Source of the DNA: Polymorphobacter megasporae
GTDB taxonomy: Bacteria; Pseudomonadota; Alphaproteobacteria; Sphingomonadales; Sphingomonadaceae
DNA length: 64,000 nucleotides
Direction: 5' to 3'
Assembly (NCBI RefSeq): GCF_018982885.2
Contig: NZ_CP081849.1
Location: 806,001-870,000, forward strand
The position numbers and the translations under genes are program-made. Shown here piece by piece: positions 1 through 8,519 of the stretch (position 1 is its first letter; every line of letters starts with the position of its first letter). A model generated the notes under the pieces. It worked only from the letters and a program-made list of their open reading frames with translations, was not told where the DNA came from and searched no databases.

Positions 1-2769
1 GTCGCGCGACCCGACGGTATTAATGGTCGACGTGTCCTGCGCCAGTTGTCGTTTCAAGACCGGTTGCCACGTCGTCTTGGCCGTGATGCTAACGGTCCCG
101 ACGCGCGCCGGCAGCCTCCAGTCAAACTGAAGATCGACGGCCTCCACCAGCGTTCTGCCGCCATTCAAAGCGGTCGTGTCGATCCGCGTAATGGTGCCAC
201 CGCTAAAGCCCTGCGCCGCGTCGGCGGCTGTCAAAAGGGCGCGAACTATTCGCGCCGGGTAGGACGCCTCGTGAGCCACGAAGTAAGCTGGATCGTAGGC
301 GTGAACGAAGCTGATCTCATTCGTCTTGCGAATTTGAGTGAGATCGATCGAAAGGCGGGGTCCGGTGTCAAACGGATCGACGACCAGCCCCAATGAAATT
401 GTCCGCGCACGCTCAGGGGCCAACTGCGCCGAGCCGCCGGACACCTCGTCGAACGCGCCTTCGCTGCCAATCGCCCTCCCGCCGCGCTTCGGATCTCCGA
501 GCCCCAACGCTGCGTAATCGAAGTTGTTAAGCCTCGAGGCGATCTGGTCGACACTTGGTGGCAAGTTACCAATGGCGAAGCTTCCGCGTAACATCACCCT
601 AGAGATCGGGAAGAAGCGCAAGCCGGCCGTATAGAGAAGGGTCTGCGCCCGCGCGGTTATCCTGGCGTCGAGGGGTTGCGTGTCGAAGGTGAAATCTGCC
701 GGGATGGTCGTTCTAAATTTGTCGTAGCGCAGCGCCAATTGCAGTTCGAAGCCGCGGAAAACCGAATTGGTCGTGCTGGCGATGAGCGGCGCGCGTAGTT
801 CGCCATATCCCGACATGACCCGCTGCCTAATGTCGGGGCTGGGATTGGCGACCGTCAGGGCTGCTGAAGTAAAGGTGGTCACACTCTGCGCGACGCTCTC
901 CGTCCTCGTTTCGCCGAGCAAGGTGAGTGTTAATGGGCCCCCCGCCAGATGAAATGCAGGCCCGGCCAAGCGGATGGTCGCATCGGTGGAGCGGTTGGTG
1001 CGCGCTGAACGCAGGGTTGTGGCGGTGAGCGAGGCCGGCAGCTCGGCGAAGAAGGCAGGCCAATTTCCGAGCGGATCGAGTGCAGGCTGGCCGTCAGCTC
1101 CTGGCTCGCCACTGGCCAGCGCGTCGGCAAAGTTGAAGCTTTGTCCAACCGACCGGACTGTTAAAGCGACATGCGACGAAGCCCAACTGCCTTCAGCCGA
1201 TGCGCGCCAACTGAACGGTAGTTGCGCGATAAGCCCCGCGGTAATTCGCACGCTCTCGATGGCGTTCGCTGCGACCGCTGGCACAACCGGCAATGGATAG
1301 GTGACGATGATGCTTTCCGCAAAGGGGTTATTGGGCGCGTTGGCGGCAATCGGCTCCGACACCGAGCTTACGGGCTCAATCGCCGTACCTTCATCGTGAA
1401 GGTACAGCGCGTCGACAAAACCTTCGAAGATTGGACCAAAGCTATGTCGGACACTCAAAATGCCCGATGTTGTCGACGGTCGGGTTAATATGTCGCCGCG
1501 CGCACCGCTATTGTCGTTGGCAAGGTTCGTAGCAACCTTGCCGGCGTTCGCGACGAGTGTCGCCGCACGATCGGCCGGGGTCCCCGACGTGTTTAGCGGC
1601 AGGAAGGTAACTTGTGCGCCGAGACTCGCCCCACCGAGTCCGGCGTCAAGCGTCAGCTTGGCCTGCTCGCCAGTGCCGTCAGCGCTAAACACGTTGATCG
1701 CATTGCCGACGGGGCGAAGCGACAAATACGAAGCGGCATTATTCCGGAATGCCATCGCGCGTGCCGCTGCCTGATAGTTGCGGTCGCCAGTCAGAAGGTC
1801 ACCGCTTTCGGTGTGGCTGACGAACAGCATGACATCGGTCCGGCCATTATCAGGCGTAAACCCGATACGACCCTCGACGCGCAGCCGCGGGGCATCGCCA
1901 CGAGCGGTAATCCCGCCGGTCACGTTGAGTTCTGCACCGCGATAATCGTGACGCAGAACGACGTTGACGACTCCTCCAGTTGCGCCGGGGCCATAGATGC
2001 CGCCGGCGGTCGACGACAACGTCTCGATCCGTTCGATTGCGCCCACGGGTATGGCGTTGACGTCCGGTTGCGCCAAAGCGTTGGATGCTGATGGCAGGCC
2101 AGGCAAGCGTCTGCCGTCGACGAGAACTAGCGTTTGATTGGCACCGAGACCGCGCAGGTTGATCTCTGATCGCGGTGATGCGGCGTTCGTCGTTGGATCC
2201 TGCATTGCCGAGAGGTTTTGCGTATTTTGAGGCAGCCTCGCTCGCAAAACATCGTCGACGTTATCCTCGTGCGCGGAAACGATCTCGCGGACGGTGATCA
2301 CGTCATACGGTTGGATATCGTTTGCGGTCCGCCGAATGTCGGCGTTTCCGGTCCTGCGCCCGACGACCAGAATTTCGGCGATAGCACCATCACTTTGGGC
2401 AGCGAGCGTTTCGGCTGCAGGTACGAGGACGTATACGTTGTCCTCGGTCAGGCGAACACCGATCCCCGTCCCTGTCAACATCCGGGCCAAGGCCGAGCCG
2501 ATCGTGAGGCGACCGTGTACTGCCGAGGCTGTCAATCCGGATAGAGTGGCTTCATCGAACAGAACCTCACATCCAGTCTCCTTTGCCAGCTTCGCCAAAG
2601 CAATGGGAAGAGCAATACGACCAATATCGATCCTGGTTTTAAAATCGGACAATTTGCCGAGGGTCGGCGTTCCCGCCAATAGCATGGTAAGAGCCACAAC
2701 TGTTGTCGTAAATCGATGCACACGCGCCCCGACTCGCTTGTGATATTGAGCATTGCTATCAGGTTGCAT
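1..2769 (-). CDS. TonB-dependent outer membrane receptor with STN domain, 3' end cut off by the window edge
   Basis: One uninterrupted minus-strand frame of 923 codons runs from ATG at 2769 to base 1, so the beta-barrel C terminus lies outside the window. A hydrophobic export signal (about residues 20-38) is followed by an STN/secretin-like domain (about 45-115), a TonB-box-like EILVVGRR (about 130) and a plug domain containing LVLVDGRRLPG and IERIETLSSTAG-IYGPGATGGVVN (about 215-260). The rest is long alternating barrel sequence. Such proteins import siderophores, glycans or other large ligands across the outer membrane using TonB/ExbBD energy. An STN domain is typical of receptors that also signal to an anti-sigma factor, but no sigma/anti-sigma pair is visible nearby. 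The substrate is unknown. The frame was checked at several points and shows no frameshift. Confidence 0.9.
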   Translation of the reverse strand, partial: MQPDSNAQYHKRVGARVHRFTTTVVALTMLLAGTPTLGKLSDFKTRIDIGRIALPIALAKLAKETGCEVLFDEATLSGLTASAVHGRLTIGSALARMLTGTGIGVRLTEDNVYVLVPAAETLAAQSDGAIAEILVVGRRTGNADIRRTANDIQPYDVITVREIVSAHEDNVDDVLRARLPQNTQNLSAMQDPTTNAASPRSEINLRGLGANQTLVLVDGRRLPGLPSASNALAQPDVNAIPVGAIERIETLSSTAGGIYGPGATGGVVNVVLRHDYRGAELNVTGGITARGDAPRLRVEGRIGFTPDNGRTDVMLFVSHTESGDLLTGDRNYQAAARAMAFRNNAASYLSLRPVGNAINVFSADGTGEQAKLTLDAGLGGASLGAQVTFLPLNTSGTPADRAATLVANAGKVATNLANDNSGARGDILTRPSTTSGILSVRHSFGPIFEGFVDALYLHDEGTAIEPVSSVSEPIAANAPNNPFAESIIVTYPLPVVPAVAANAIESVRITAGLIAQLPFSWRASAEGSWASSHVALTVRSVGQSFNFADALASGEPGADGQPALDPLGNWPAFFAELPASLTATTLRSARTNRSTDATIRLAGPAFHLAGGPLTLTLLGETRTESVAQSVTTFTSAALTVANPSPDIRQRVMSGYGELRAPLIASTTNSVFRGFELQLALRYDKFRTTIPADFTFDTQPLDARITARAQTLLYTAGLRFFPISRVMLRGSFAIGNLPPSVDQIASRLNNFDYAALGLGDPKRGGRAIGSEGAFDEVSGGSAQLAPERARTISLGLVVDPFDTGPRLSIDLTQIRKTNEISFVHAYDPAYFVAHEASYPARIVRALLTAADAAQGFSGGTITRIDTTALNGGRTLVEAVDLQFDWRLPARVGTVSITAKTTWQPVLKRQLAQDTSTINTVGSRD

Positions 2770-3597
2770 AGCGGGCGTCACGCTGGGTTGCAGTTACAAA
2801 ATAGCCGAAAAGTGCGACCAGCGGGTGCATAGTGATTAGACCACGGCGAGCACGCTGTCGCTTGAGGGGTGTTATTCGCGGCGACTAAACCCGACCCCAA
2901 TGCCGACACAGCTCATTCCTCGTATCGGTGACGTCATCCGGCCAAGGGTCGACGCACATCGCCAATAACTGACGCGCACTGCTCGCTCAAAAAGTAGATA
3001 TTCGCGCTAATAGGTGAGTCCTCGCCAACAGTTATAGGTTGCAAGACCAATGTCGGACATCGAGCACTCCACGTCCGCTCCCCGAACTCAGCCGCGGTCA
3101 AGTTCCGATTTCGGCATGTTTGGGGCCGGAAGCTGCCCGGCAGGTTTCGGGCATCGAATGCGGCAAAGCGGACTTTCATCCATGCACCGTAGTGCGCCGG
3201 CAAGACCCACCTCCGGACATTCCGACGTGCCGTCGCACTTTCAGAAAGCAGACGTTTGTTCAGCGGGCTGCATTGAACATCCAAGCCGCCGCCTAAATTA
3301 ACGCGCAAGGCCGTAATGAGGAGGTCTGCTCAGGACTAGTGGCGAGGATTTGCAGTCGGTATTGTAGGCGACTCGATATGGCTTCGCCCAGCAGCGCCCC
3401 ATTGCGATTAAAAACGAACTATTAATACGGTCAGAGGCGCGAGCTTTCGGCGAGGCGAGCAGCCGCGACGTCAAACGCTACCCGATTCTTGACGAGGAAA
3501 GCCCAAGTCGCCTGTTATCGGCTATCGTCCACCCCGCGAGTTTATCTCTGCTCAACTCGAGAGAAACTGTCAGGCCTATCGGGGCACCAGCACCGCC
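2770..3597. other. intergenic stretch without a convincing gene
   Basis: About 830 bases between the receptor start and the resolvase remnant. Short frames on both strands overlap each other and match nothing I recognise. A 13-base string GACGTTTGTTCAG at about 3250 recurs near 59060, which suggests decayed dispersed intergenic sequence. The receptor promoter should lie just upstream of 2769, but no clear -35/-10 pair stands out. Confidence 0.4.
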
Positions 3598-3753
3598 TCA
3601 TCGAGCGGCGCAGCTGCCCCGCCGGGCGGACGAAATCGATTGGGCCGCCCTAAGCTGGTGCCAGCACGCGGCGGAGCGGCGATCCCGGCCATGGCGCGCT
3701 CGTGATTGGTACTGCACTCGGACTCCGCGATTACCGAGAAGACGTGGACGATC
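3598..3753 (-). pseudogene. remnant of a serine recombinase (resolvase) C-terminal half
   Basis: On the minus strand this stretch encodes IVHVFSVIAESE, STNHERAMAGIAA and GTSLGRPNRF, matching the hinge region of small serine recombinases (consensus FSAIAEFERELIRERTRAGLAAARARGRxGGRP). The catalytic N terminus is absent. The same segment occurs in the fuller, frameshifted resolvase gene at 38378-38969, with which it shares long stretches of near-identical DNA. It is therefore a fragment of the same recombinase family left by an earlier mobile element. Confidence 0.65.
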
Positions 3754-3795
3754 CACCCCCGACTGGACCTCCCGGAGGGTTTAAACGATCGGGAT

Positions 3796-3816
3796 AGTGT
3801 CGGTTTTTCTTACACT
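3796..3816. promoter_or_regulatory. inverted repeat upstream of a sigma-54 promoter, candidate activator site
   Basis: AGTGT (3796-3800) and ACACT (3812-3816) form an inverted repeat with 11 bases between the arms. The centre lies about 80 bp upstream of the -24 element at 3888, a usual distance for enhancer binding by an NtrC-type activator. A related GTGTAAA/TTTACAC repeat sits upstream of the other sigma-54 promoter at 9177-9191. Confidence 0.45.
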
Positions 3817-3887
3817 TTAGGTTCGTCAAACGCTTAAATCGTTAATCATTGCGTGGTCGGTCAGCTACTTAAGCGCAGTACTGATAT

Positions 3888-3903
3888 TGGCACAAGGTTT
3901 GCA
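3888..3903 (+). promoter_or_regulatory. sigma-54 promoter of the PEP-CTERM gene at 3987
   Basis: TGGCAC-AAGGT-TTGCA is a full match to the -24/-12 consensus TGGCAC-N5-TTGCW. Transcription should start near 3914, leaving an untranslated leader of about 70 nt before the ATG at 3987. RpoN dependence of PEP-CTERM genes, with the PrsK/PrsR two-component system, is known in other proteobacteria. Confidence 0.8.
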
Positions 3904-3986
3904 TAATGGTTAATGCGCGGGTGGTCAGCTGAGCTTCAGTCGACAAGGCCGTGGCGTCTGGCTCACCGAATAAGGGGATATACTCG

Positions 3987-4649
3987 ATGAAAGCTGTCCT
4001 ACTTGCTGCTGTTTCGCTCATTTCCACGTCGGCCCTTGCAGGTCCTGGCGTTATCACCGCGCCTGTGTCGGCGACGATCGATGTCGGCGGTCCTGGCGAA
4101 GGCTCGATCGCCGATACTTACAATGAGAATGGTCTCTTGAGTAGTTATGTACCTGGCGTAACGAATTTCGACGCATATATCGCGACCGATCCGATGCACA
4201 GTCTAGCCTTCGCTGGCAACGAGTGGTTCAGCAATTATGGCTCGACGACAGCGCAGGTCACCTATGATCTCGGCTCGGTCAAATCGATCAATGCACTCGC
4301 GCTATGGAACGAGGAAACGTCGGGCATAGGCACGCTCGCGCTGACGGGTTCGGCCGACGGCGTCACGTTCAACGCCATTGGTACATATATGCCGATCGAC
4401 AATCCGTTGGCCAACTATCCGGCGCAGGTCTTCAGCTTCGCCAAGACCAGCGTTGAGTTCGTCCGATTTGGAATGAGCGACTGCCCGCAGCCGAACCCAG
4501 GCTCGTACCCCTCGTGCGCGATCGGTGAAGTCGCCTTCCGCACAGCCAGTGGTACGGTTCCCGAACCTGCCGCATGGACGCTGATGATCGCCGGCTTCGG
4601 GCTCGTCGGGGCGGCGTTGCGCCGCCGGGCGCCTATCGTCGCCGCCTGA
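3987..4649 (+). CDS. PEP-CTERM sorted secreted protein
   Basis: A 220-aa exported protein. The N terminus MKAVLLAAVSLISTSALA is a signal peptide cleaved after ALA. The C terminus carries VPEPAAW, a hydrophobic helix ending GLVGAALRRR, and a basic tail, which is the tripartite PEP-CTERM signal processed by an exosortase. The middle holds a jellyroll-like segment (STTAQVTYDLGSVKSINALA) resembling discoidin/F5-F8 type carbohydrate-binding folds, so it may bind polysaccharide at the cell surface. ATG 3987 is chosen because AAGGGG lies 8 nt upstream and the signal peptide starts there; an in-frame upstream start at 3951 would add a non-signal extension. It has a sigma-54 promoter and its own terminator. 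No exosortase gene is in the window. Confidence 0.88.
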   Translation: MKAVLLAAVSLISTSALAGPGVITAPVSATIDVGGPGEGSIADTYNENGLLSSYVPGVTNFDAYIATDPMHSLAFAGNEWFSNYGSTTAQVTYDLGSVKSINALALWNEETSGIGTLALTGSADGVTFNAIGTYMPIDNPLANYPAQVFSFAKTSVEFVRFGMSDCPQPNPGSYPSCAIGEVAFRTASGTVPEPAAWTLMIAGFGLVGAALRRRAPIVAA

Positions 4650-4671
4650 CCCTTCCGCTTCACTATACCAC

Positions 4672-4700
4672 AGCCCCGTCAGAGCGATCTGGCGGGGCTT
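4672..4700 (+). terminator. rho-independent-type hairpin after the PEP-CTERM gene
   Basis: AGCCCCGTCAGA (4672-4683) pairs with TCTGGCGGGGCT (4688-4699) around a GCGA loop with one G-T pair, followed by a short T stretch. It lies 23 bp after the stop codon at 4649. Confidence 0.75.
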
Positions 4701-5089
4701 TCGTAATGAGAACAACCGGCTTGCACCCGGCCGTTGCGCTCCTGTGGCTGACACTGCACCGTCCATCTCTCGGATCATTGCAGGCCCTCTGACTTCTTCT
4801 CGATTATGCAACCAATCCAAAATGATTACTCAACGCGTTAAGACCGATATGAGCCAAGATGCCGTAAATGATCTAGGCTATGGACCACTTGGATAAGTCG
4901 ATATGCCGCTCTGGCCCTGCGGGATTATCTCGCCCAAAGAATAGTTAACGGTTCAAGCCCCCCGCACGGACCGCCAGAGCCGCCGCGTAAGCATCCCCGC
5001 CCGCGTGGCGGCTCGTCATTAACCTTTAAATAACCTTGTCTGCAAGTACGCCGTATCCTAACCAACCGCTAATTATCAGGGTTGGCAAC
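4701..5089. other. intergenic, no supported gene
   Basis: About 390 bases between the terminator and a small candidate gene. It contains only frames shadowing neighbours. An AT-rich run (ATTAACCTTTAAATAAC, about 5020-5036) could be part of a promoter for the downstream small gene. Confidence 0.4.
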
Positions 5090-5308
5090 ATGATGCTTGA
5101 GAATCGCTTCAACTATCATGTTCAACGTGCAGCGGCACATCTTGGAGATGTCGACACTGCGACGTCATACGAGGCGCGAAATACTCACCGGGAACTATCG
5201 AAGTGGCATATGTCTGCGGCGCTCACTGAAGGCGTCGGTTTTGTTCCCACTTGTGCGATTGGATCGCAACAGATCCTCGCAACGAGGAGCCTGATGCCGG
5301 CCGGGTGA
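5090..5308 (+). CDS. small hypothetical protein, possibly coding
   Basis: A 72-codon frame starting MMLENRFNYHVQRAAAHLG. The first 45 residues look like a real small helical protein (RNTHRELSKWHMSAALTEG), whereas the last 25 look less protein-like, so the 3' end may be frameshifted. AGGG lies about 9 nt before ATG 5090. An AT-rich region precedes it. I do not recognise the family and no neighbour suggests a role. Confidence 0.4.
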   Translation: MMLENRFNYHVQRAAAHLGDVDTATSYEARNTHRELSKWHMSAALTEGVGFVPTCAIGSQQILATRSLMPAG

Positions 5309-5357
5309 AAGGAGATGATAATTCGATCAACTCAAGATTGAGTAGTGCGCTGCAACC

Positions 5358-5556
5358 TTACCGACTGGCCGGCGCACGCGGACGTTCGAGAAAGGTGGAA
5401 CCTACCCGTACAAGGTGGCTGAGCGATACCCGTATACCGTGCTCGCAAACCACTTCGTCGCCATCGAGCCTCCGGATCGCGATAAATGTTCCCTTCGCGC
5501 GCAGGATGCACAACTGCGCTCCTTCCTGCCGATCTTGCACAAGGCACGCTTTAAAT
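5358..5556 (-). pseudogene. 3' part of a small gene split by the IS66 element
   Basis: This is the downstream half of the frame whose 5' half lies at 8106-8319. Removing 5557-8105 and one copy of the CTTTAAAT duplication restores a continuous frame (TEAEFK joined to ACLVQDRQEGAQ) ending at TAA 5358-5360. The fragment reads ILRAKGTFIAIRRLDGDEVV and then RVSLSHLVRVGSTFLERP, a compact beta-rich sequence that I cannot assign to a family. The joined protein would be about 135 aa. Either half alone is unlikely to be functional. Confidence 0.7.
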
Positions 5557-5596
5557 GTACGCATCCGGTGAGGGCCGCAGGCTCGCTGCTGCATGC

Positions 5597-7237
5597 TCAG
5601 GCGGCTTGAGCGATCGGAACGTTTGAGGTGTCGGATCGCCAGTTCCACGGGAGCAGTTCGGCGAGGCGCTGCTGTGGGAGTTCGGCGATGCGGCCGAGGA
5701 CATCGGCGAGCCACGCCTGCGGATCGATATCGTTGAGCTTTGCGGTGACGATGAGCGAGTACATGAACGCAGCGCGCTGTCCGCCGCGGTCGGAGCCGGC
5801 GAACAGCCACGACTTCCTGCCGAGGGCGACACCGCGCAGGGCTCGTTCGGCGGCATTGTTGGTCAGGCAGATCCGTCCATCGGCAAGGAACCGGGTGAAC
5901 GCGGGCCAGTCCTTGAGCATGTAGTTGATCGCCACCGCGACCGGATTATGCCGGGCAAGCGTCGCACGTTGCTGGCGCAGCCAGTGTTCGAGCTCGGTTA
6001 CGATGGGCGTGACGAGTTCCTGACGCACGGCGAGCCGCTCTTCGGCGGTCTTGCCGCAGATCGCGCGTTCGATGTCGAAGATACGGTCGATCCGCGCCAC
6101 CGCCTCGAGCGCCAATGGCGAGATCACCGGGGCAATGTCGGGCTTGCGCTTCACCTGGGTGGCGACGTCGGCGAGAACGAAGAACTTGCGCCGTGCGTGT
6201 GCCCAGCACAGCGCGCGGGCGACCTGCCCGGCGGAGCGGCCCGGCTTGAACAGCGCGTTGTACCCGGCATAGGCATCGGCCTGCAGGATGCCGTTATAGT
6301 GGGCCAGATGATCACGCGGATGCTCACCGCGCCGGTCGCGCGAGTAGTGGAACAGCGCCGCCGGCGGGGCCGGGCCGCCGAACGGCCGGTCGTCGCGGAC
6401 GTAAGTCCAGATGCGGCCGATATCGGTCTTGACCTTAGCCAGCACGGGCACCGTGGTATCGTCGCCGTGCAGGCGCTCGGCGGCGAGGACGTGGGCCTCG
6501 ATCAACCGATACAGTGGTTTAAGCGCGGCGGTGCAGGCGCCGACCTGGTCGGCCAGCGTCGACAGGCTGAGATCGACACCTTCATGCGCATAACGGTCGC
6601 GTTGCCGGTTTAACGGCTGGTGCTGCCCGAACTTCTCGAACAGGAGCATCGCCAGCATGCTCGCGCCGAACAGGCCTCGCGGGGTGACGTGGAACGGAGC
6701 CGGCGGCTGGCTGACGCGCTCGCAGGCCCGGCAGGCGAAGCGCTCGCGCACCGTCTGGATGACCTTCCACTGGCGCGGGATTACCTCGAGGGTCTCGGTG
6801 ACATCCTCGCCGAGCTTCGACAGGCGGTTCGAACCGCAGCCGGCGCAGCAGGGAGGGCTCGGGATCACGACGCGCTCGCGCGGCAGGTGCGCGGGCAGCG
6901 GTTGCCGCGACGGCCGGGCGCGGACGAACGCGGTGACGGTCGTGGTCTTCGCTGCAGCATGAGCGGCGGCGGCTTCGTCGGCAGCGGCGGTTGCCTCGGC
7001 CTCCTCGAAGGCCAGCTCCATCTGGTCGATCAATCGCCGACTGCGCTCCGAACGCTGGCCGAACCGGTCGCGCTTGAGCATCGCGATCTGGAGCGCCTGA
7101 AGGGCGATGCGGGCCTCAAGGTCGGAGTTGATCGCGCGAGCGTTGGCGGCGTCGGCCCGGGCGACGGCGGCATCGCTTCGTGCCTCGTCAAGCGCCTGTC
7201 GGAGCGCAATAATATCGGCGGGAGACAACGCTTCCAT
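5597..7237 (-). CDS. tnpC: IS66 family transposase TnpC
   Basis: A 546-aa transposase. The N terminus (MEALSPADIIALRQALDEAR) begins a leucine-zipper/coiled-coil region of about 90 residues. Next comes a zinc-finger-like CCAGCGSNRL and the DDE catalytic core, with acidic residues in HGDDTTVPV, QADAYAGY and NNAAERALRG. An IS66 C-terminal domain ends in NVPIAQAA. ATG 7237 is preferred: the frame is open further upstream to 7486, but that extension overlaps tnpB and reads like a shadow frame. The length is normal for the family. This is the strand-transfer enzyme of the element. Confidence 0.95.
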   Translation of the reverse strand: MEALSPADIIALRQALDEARSDAAVARADAANARAINSDLEARIALQALQIAMLKRDRFGQRSERSRRLIDQMELAFEEAEATAAADEAAAAHAAAKTTTVTAFVRARPSRQPLPAHLPRERVVIPSPPCCAGCGSNRLSKLGEDVTETLEVIPRQWKVIQTVRERFACRACERVSQPPAPFHVTPRGLFGASMLAMLLFEKFGQHQPLNRQRDRYAHEGVDLSLSTLADQVGACTAALKPLYRLIEAHVLAAERLHGDDTTVPVLAKVKTDIGRIWTYVRDDRPFGGPAPPAALFHYSRDRRGEHPRDHLAHYNGILQADAYAGYNALFKPGRSAGQVARALCWAHARRKFFVLADVATQVKRKPDIAPVISPLALEAVARIDRIFDIERAICGKTAEERLAVRQELVTPIVTELEHWLRQQRATLARHNPVAVAINYMLKDWPAFTRFLADGRICLTNNAAERALRGVALGRKSWLFAGSDRGGQRAAFMYSLIVTAKLNDIDPQAWLADVLGRIAELPQQRLAELLPWNWRSDTSNVPIAQAA

Positions 7238-7308
7238 CGCCCCCACAACATAGCAAAATCGCGAGGAACCGTGAAGCGTTTTGGCGTCGTCTGGCTTGGG
7301 AAAAGACC

Positions 7309-7656
7309 CTATCCCGCAGCGCTTGGCCGCCATGTATGCTGCGGGTTGCGCCAGTCGATGCCCTCCAACATGCACGCCATCTGCGACGCCGAGATCGCGA
7401 CGACACCGTCGGTCGCGGAAGGCCAGACGAAGCGACCGCGGTCGAGCCGCTTCGCATAAAGCGACGTGCCGAGGCCGTCGTGCCACAGGATCTTCACTAG
7501 GCCACCGGTGCGTCCGCGGAAGATGTACAGGTCGCCCGCGTGCGGGTCGCGGCGCAGCCCCTGCTGCACCTGCAGCGCCAGCCCGTGCATGCCTTTACGC
7601 ATATCGGTGTGACCGGTTGCGAGCCAGATCCGGACGCCGCCCGGGACCGGGATCAC
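7309..7656 (-). CDS. tnpB: IS66 Orf2 family accessory protein TnpB
   Basis: A 115-aa protein beginning at GTG 7656, which overlaps the tnpA stop in a GTGA arrangement and so is probably translationally coupled. The conserved TnpB core is present: RIWLATGHTDMRKGMHGLA, DLYIFRGRTGGLVKILW and GLGTSLYAKRLDRGRFVWP. TnpB proteins are required for IS66 transposition, though their biochemical role is poorly defined. A longer upstream extension of this frame runs inside tnpA and is not a credible start. Confidence 0.92.
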   Translation of the reverse strand: MIPVPGGVRIWLATGHTDMRKGMHGLALQVQQGLRRDPHAGDLYIFRGRTGGLVKILWHDGLGTSLYAKRLDRGRFVWPSATDGVVAISASQMACMLEGIDWRNPQHTWRPSAAG

Positions 7657-8006
7657 CGCGCCAGCGACCGCAGGACCGCCGTCACCAGCTTTGCCGGCGC
7701 GTCCGCTGCGATCCGCACGACAGAGCCACCGACCTCGACCAGCATCGCCGGCGGCGGTGATGATGCTGGCGCGACATCGCGGGCGTCGGCGCTGACAACG
7801 ACCGGCGCAAAGCCCGCGCCCGCGTGGCCAGTGCCGTACAGGTCGCGACGCCACCGATAGATCTGGCTCGGTCGAACATCCGCGACCCGCGCCACCTCAG
7901 CGACAATCGCGTCGGGCGCAAACGCCGCATCGATCAAGGCCCGCTTCTGCTCGTCGCTCCACCGGCGACGACGCTCGACACCCGAATATACCGTGACCTG
8001 GCCCAT
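7653..8006 (-). CDS. tnpA: IS66 family protein TnpA with helix-turn-helix
   Basis: A 117-aa protein with a helix-turn-helix of the IS3/IS66 OrfA type (ERRRRWSDEQKRALIDAAF then PSQIYRWRRDLYG). It is the first gene of the element, about 100 bp inside the right inverted repeat, and overlaps tnpB by 4 nt. It probably binds the element ends or regulates transposition. Confidence 0.92.
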   Translation of the reverse strand: MGQVTVYSGVERRRRWSDEQKRALIDAAFAPDAIVAEVARVADVRPSQIYRWRRDLYGTGHAGAGFAPVVVSADARDVAPASSPPPAMLVEVGGSVVRIAADAPAKLVTAVLRSLAR

Positions 8007-8105
8007 CGCACCGTCGCTAACACTGGTGCAAACACCGTCGCTTGCACCAGTGCTACGTCACCGCAGCCGCCAAATCACTCAAGGCGGCCCTCACCGGAGG
8101 CGTAC

Positions 8106-8319
8106 CTTTAAATTCGGCTTCGGTCATTATGTATTGCCCGATTTGGCGGTCCCAGCAGGTCGAGTGGAACAGCCCGCCGACGCGCCGGGTCTCCGCCGGT
8201 TGATTATACAGGCTCGCGGCCTCGCACGTTTCTAGCACGTGAACCTCGATGTTCGCCGCCTTAAGCGCAGTAATCTCTTTAAGGTAGTTCGAAGCCTCTA
8301 ACGCGACTTCAACCCGCAA
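8106..8319 (-). pseudogene. 5' part of the small gene interrupted by IS66
   Basis: The frame reads LRVEVALEASNYLKEITALK, then AANIEVHVLETCEAASLYNQ and GGLFHSTCWDRQIGQYIMTE, and runs directly into the IS66 target duplication. It continues in frame in 5358-5556 when the element is removed. TTG 8319 is one possible start; the frame is open slightly further upstream without an ATG. A downstream ATG (MTEAEFK) could alternatively start a separate short gene. The product is unrecognised; the order CEA-N-RRVGGLFHSTCWD suggests a conserved small enzyme or binding domain. Confidence 0.6.
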
Positions 8320-8519
8320 AATCGGATGGCGCAGTTCGCTAGGGGAAGGAGCGAAATCAGTTGTTGGCGGGGTCGTCTACGACGACGATCATGGCGCCCT
8401 CGAGGCGCGCTGCTCAGCGACTTCAACATCTGCTCGACCACCCCGCGCCTATCAACGTCTGCGGGCGTAAGCGCGCAAGCAGTACGGTTGCGACCCAGCT
8501 GGATCGCAACCGTATATGT

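Larger units (their letters stand above)
5557..8105 (-). mobile_element. complete IS66-family insertion sequence
   Basis: A 2549-bp element bounded by inverted repeats, GTACGCATCCGGTGAGGGCC at 5557 and its complement with one mismatch ending at 8105. It is flanked by 8-bp direct repeats CTTTAAAT (5549-5556 and 8106-8113), the target duplication length typical of IS66. Three genes in the usual tnpA-tnpB-tnpC order lie on the minus strand, all apparently intact. The near-perfect ends and exact target duplication suggest a recent insertion into the gene formed by 8106-8319 and 5358-5556. Confidence 0.95.

Noticed and set aside
5597-7459. Long plus-strand frames antisense to the IS66 transposase (e.g. 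5948-6613, 6620-7459)
   Set aside because: High-GC shadow frames opposite a clear transposase gene.
7238-7486. N-terminal extension of TnpC to 7486
   Set aside because: It overlaps tnpB and reads as a shadow frame; the family start is MEALSPADI at 7237.
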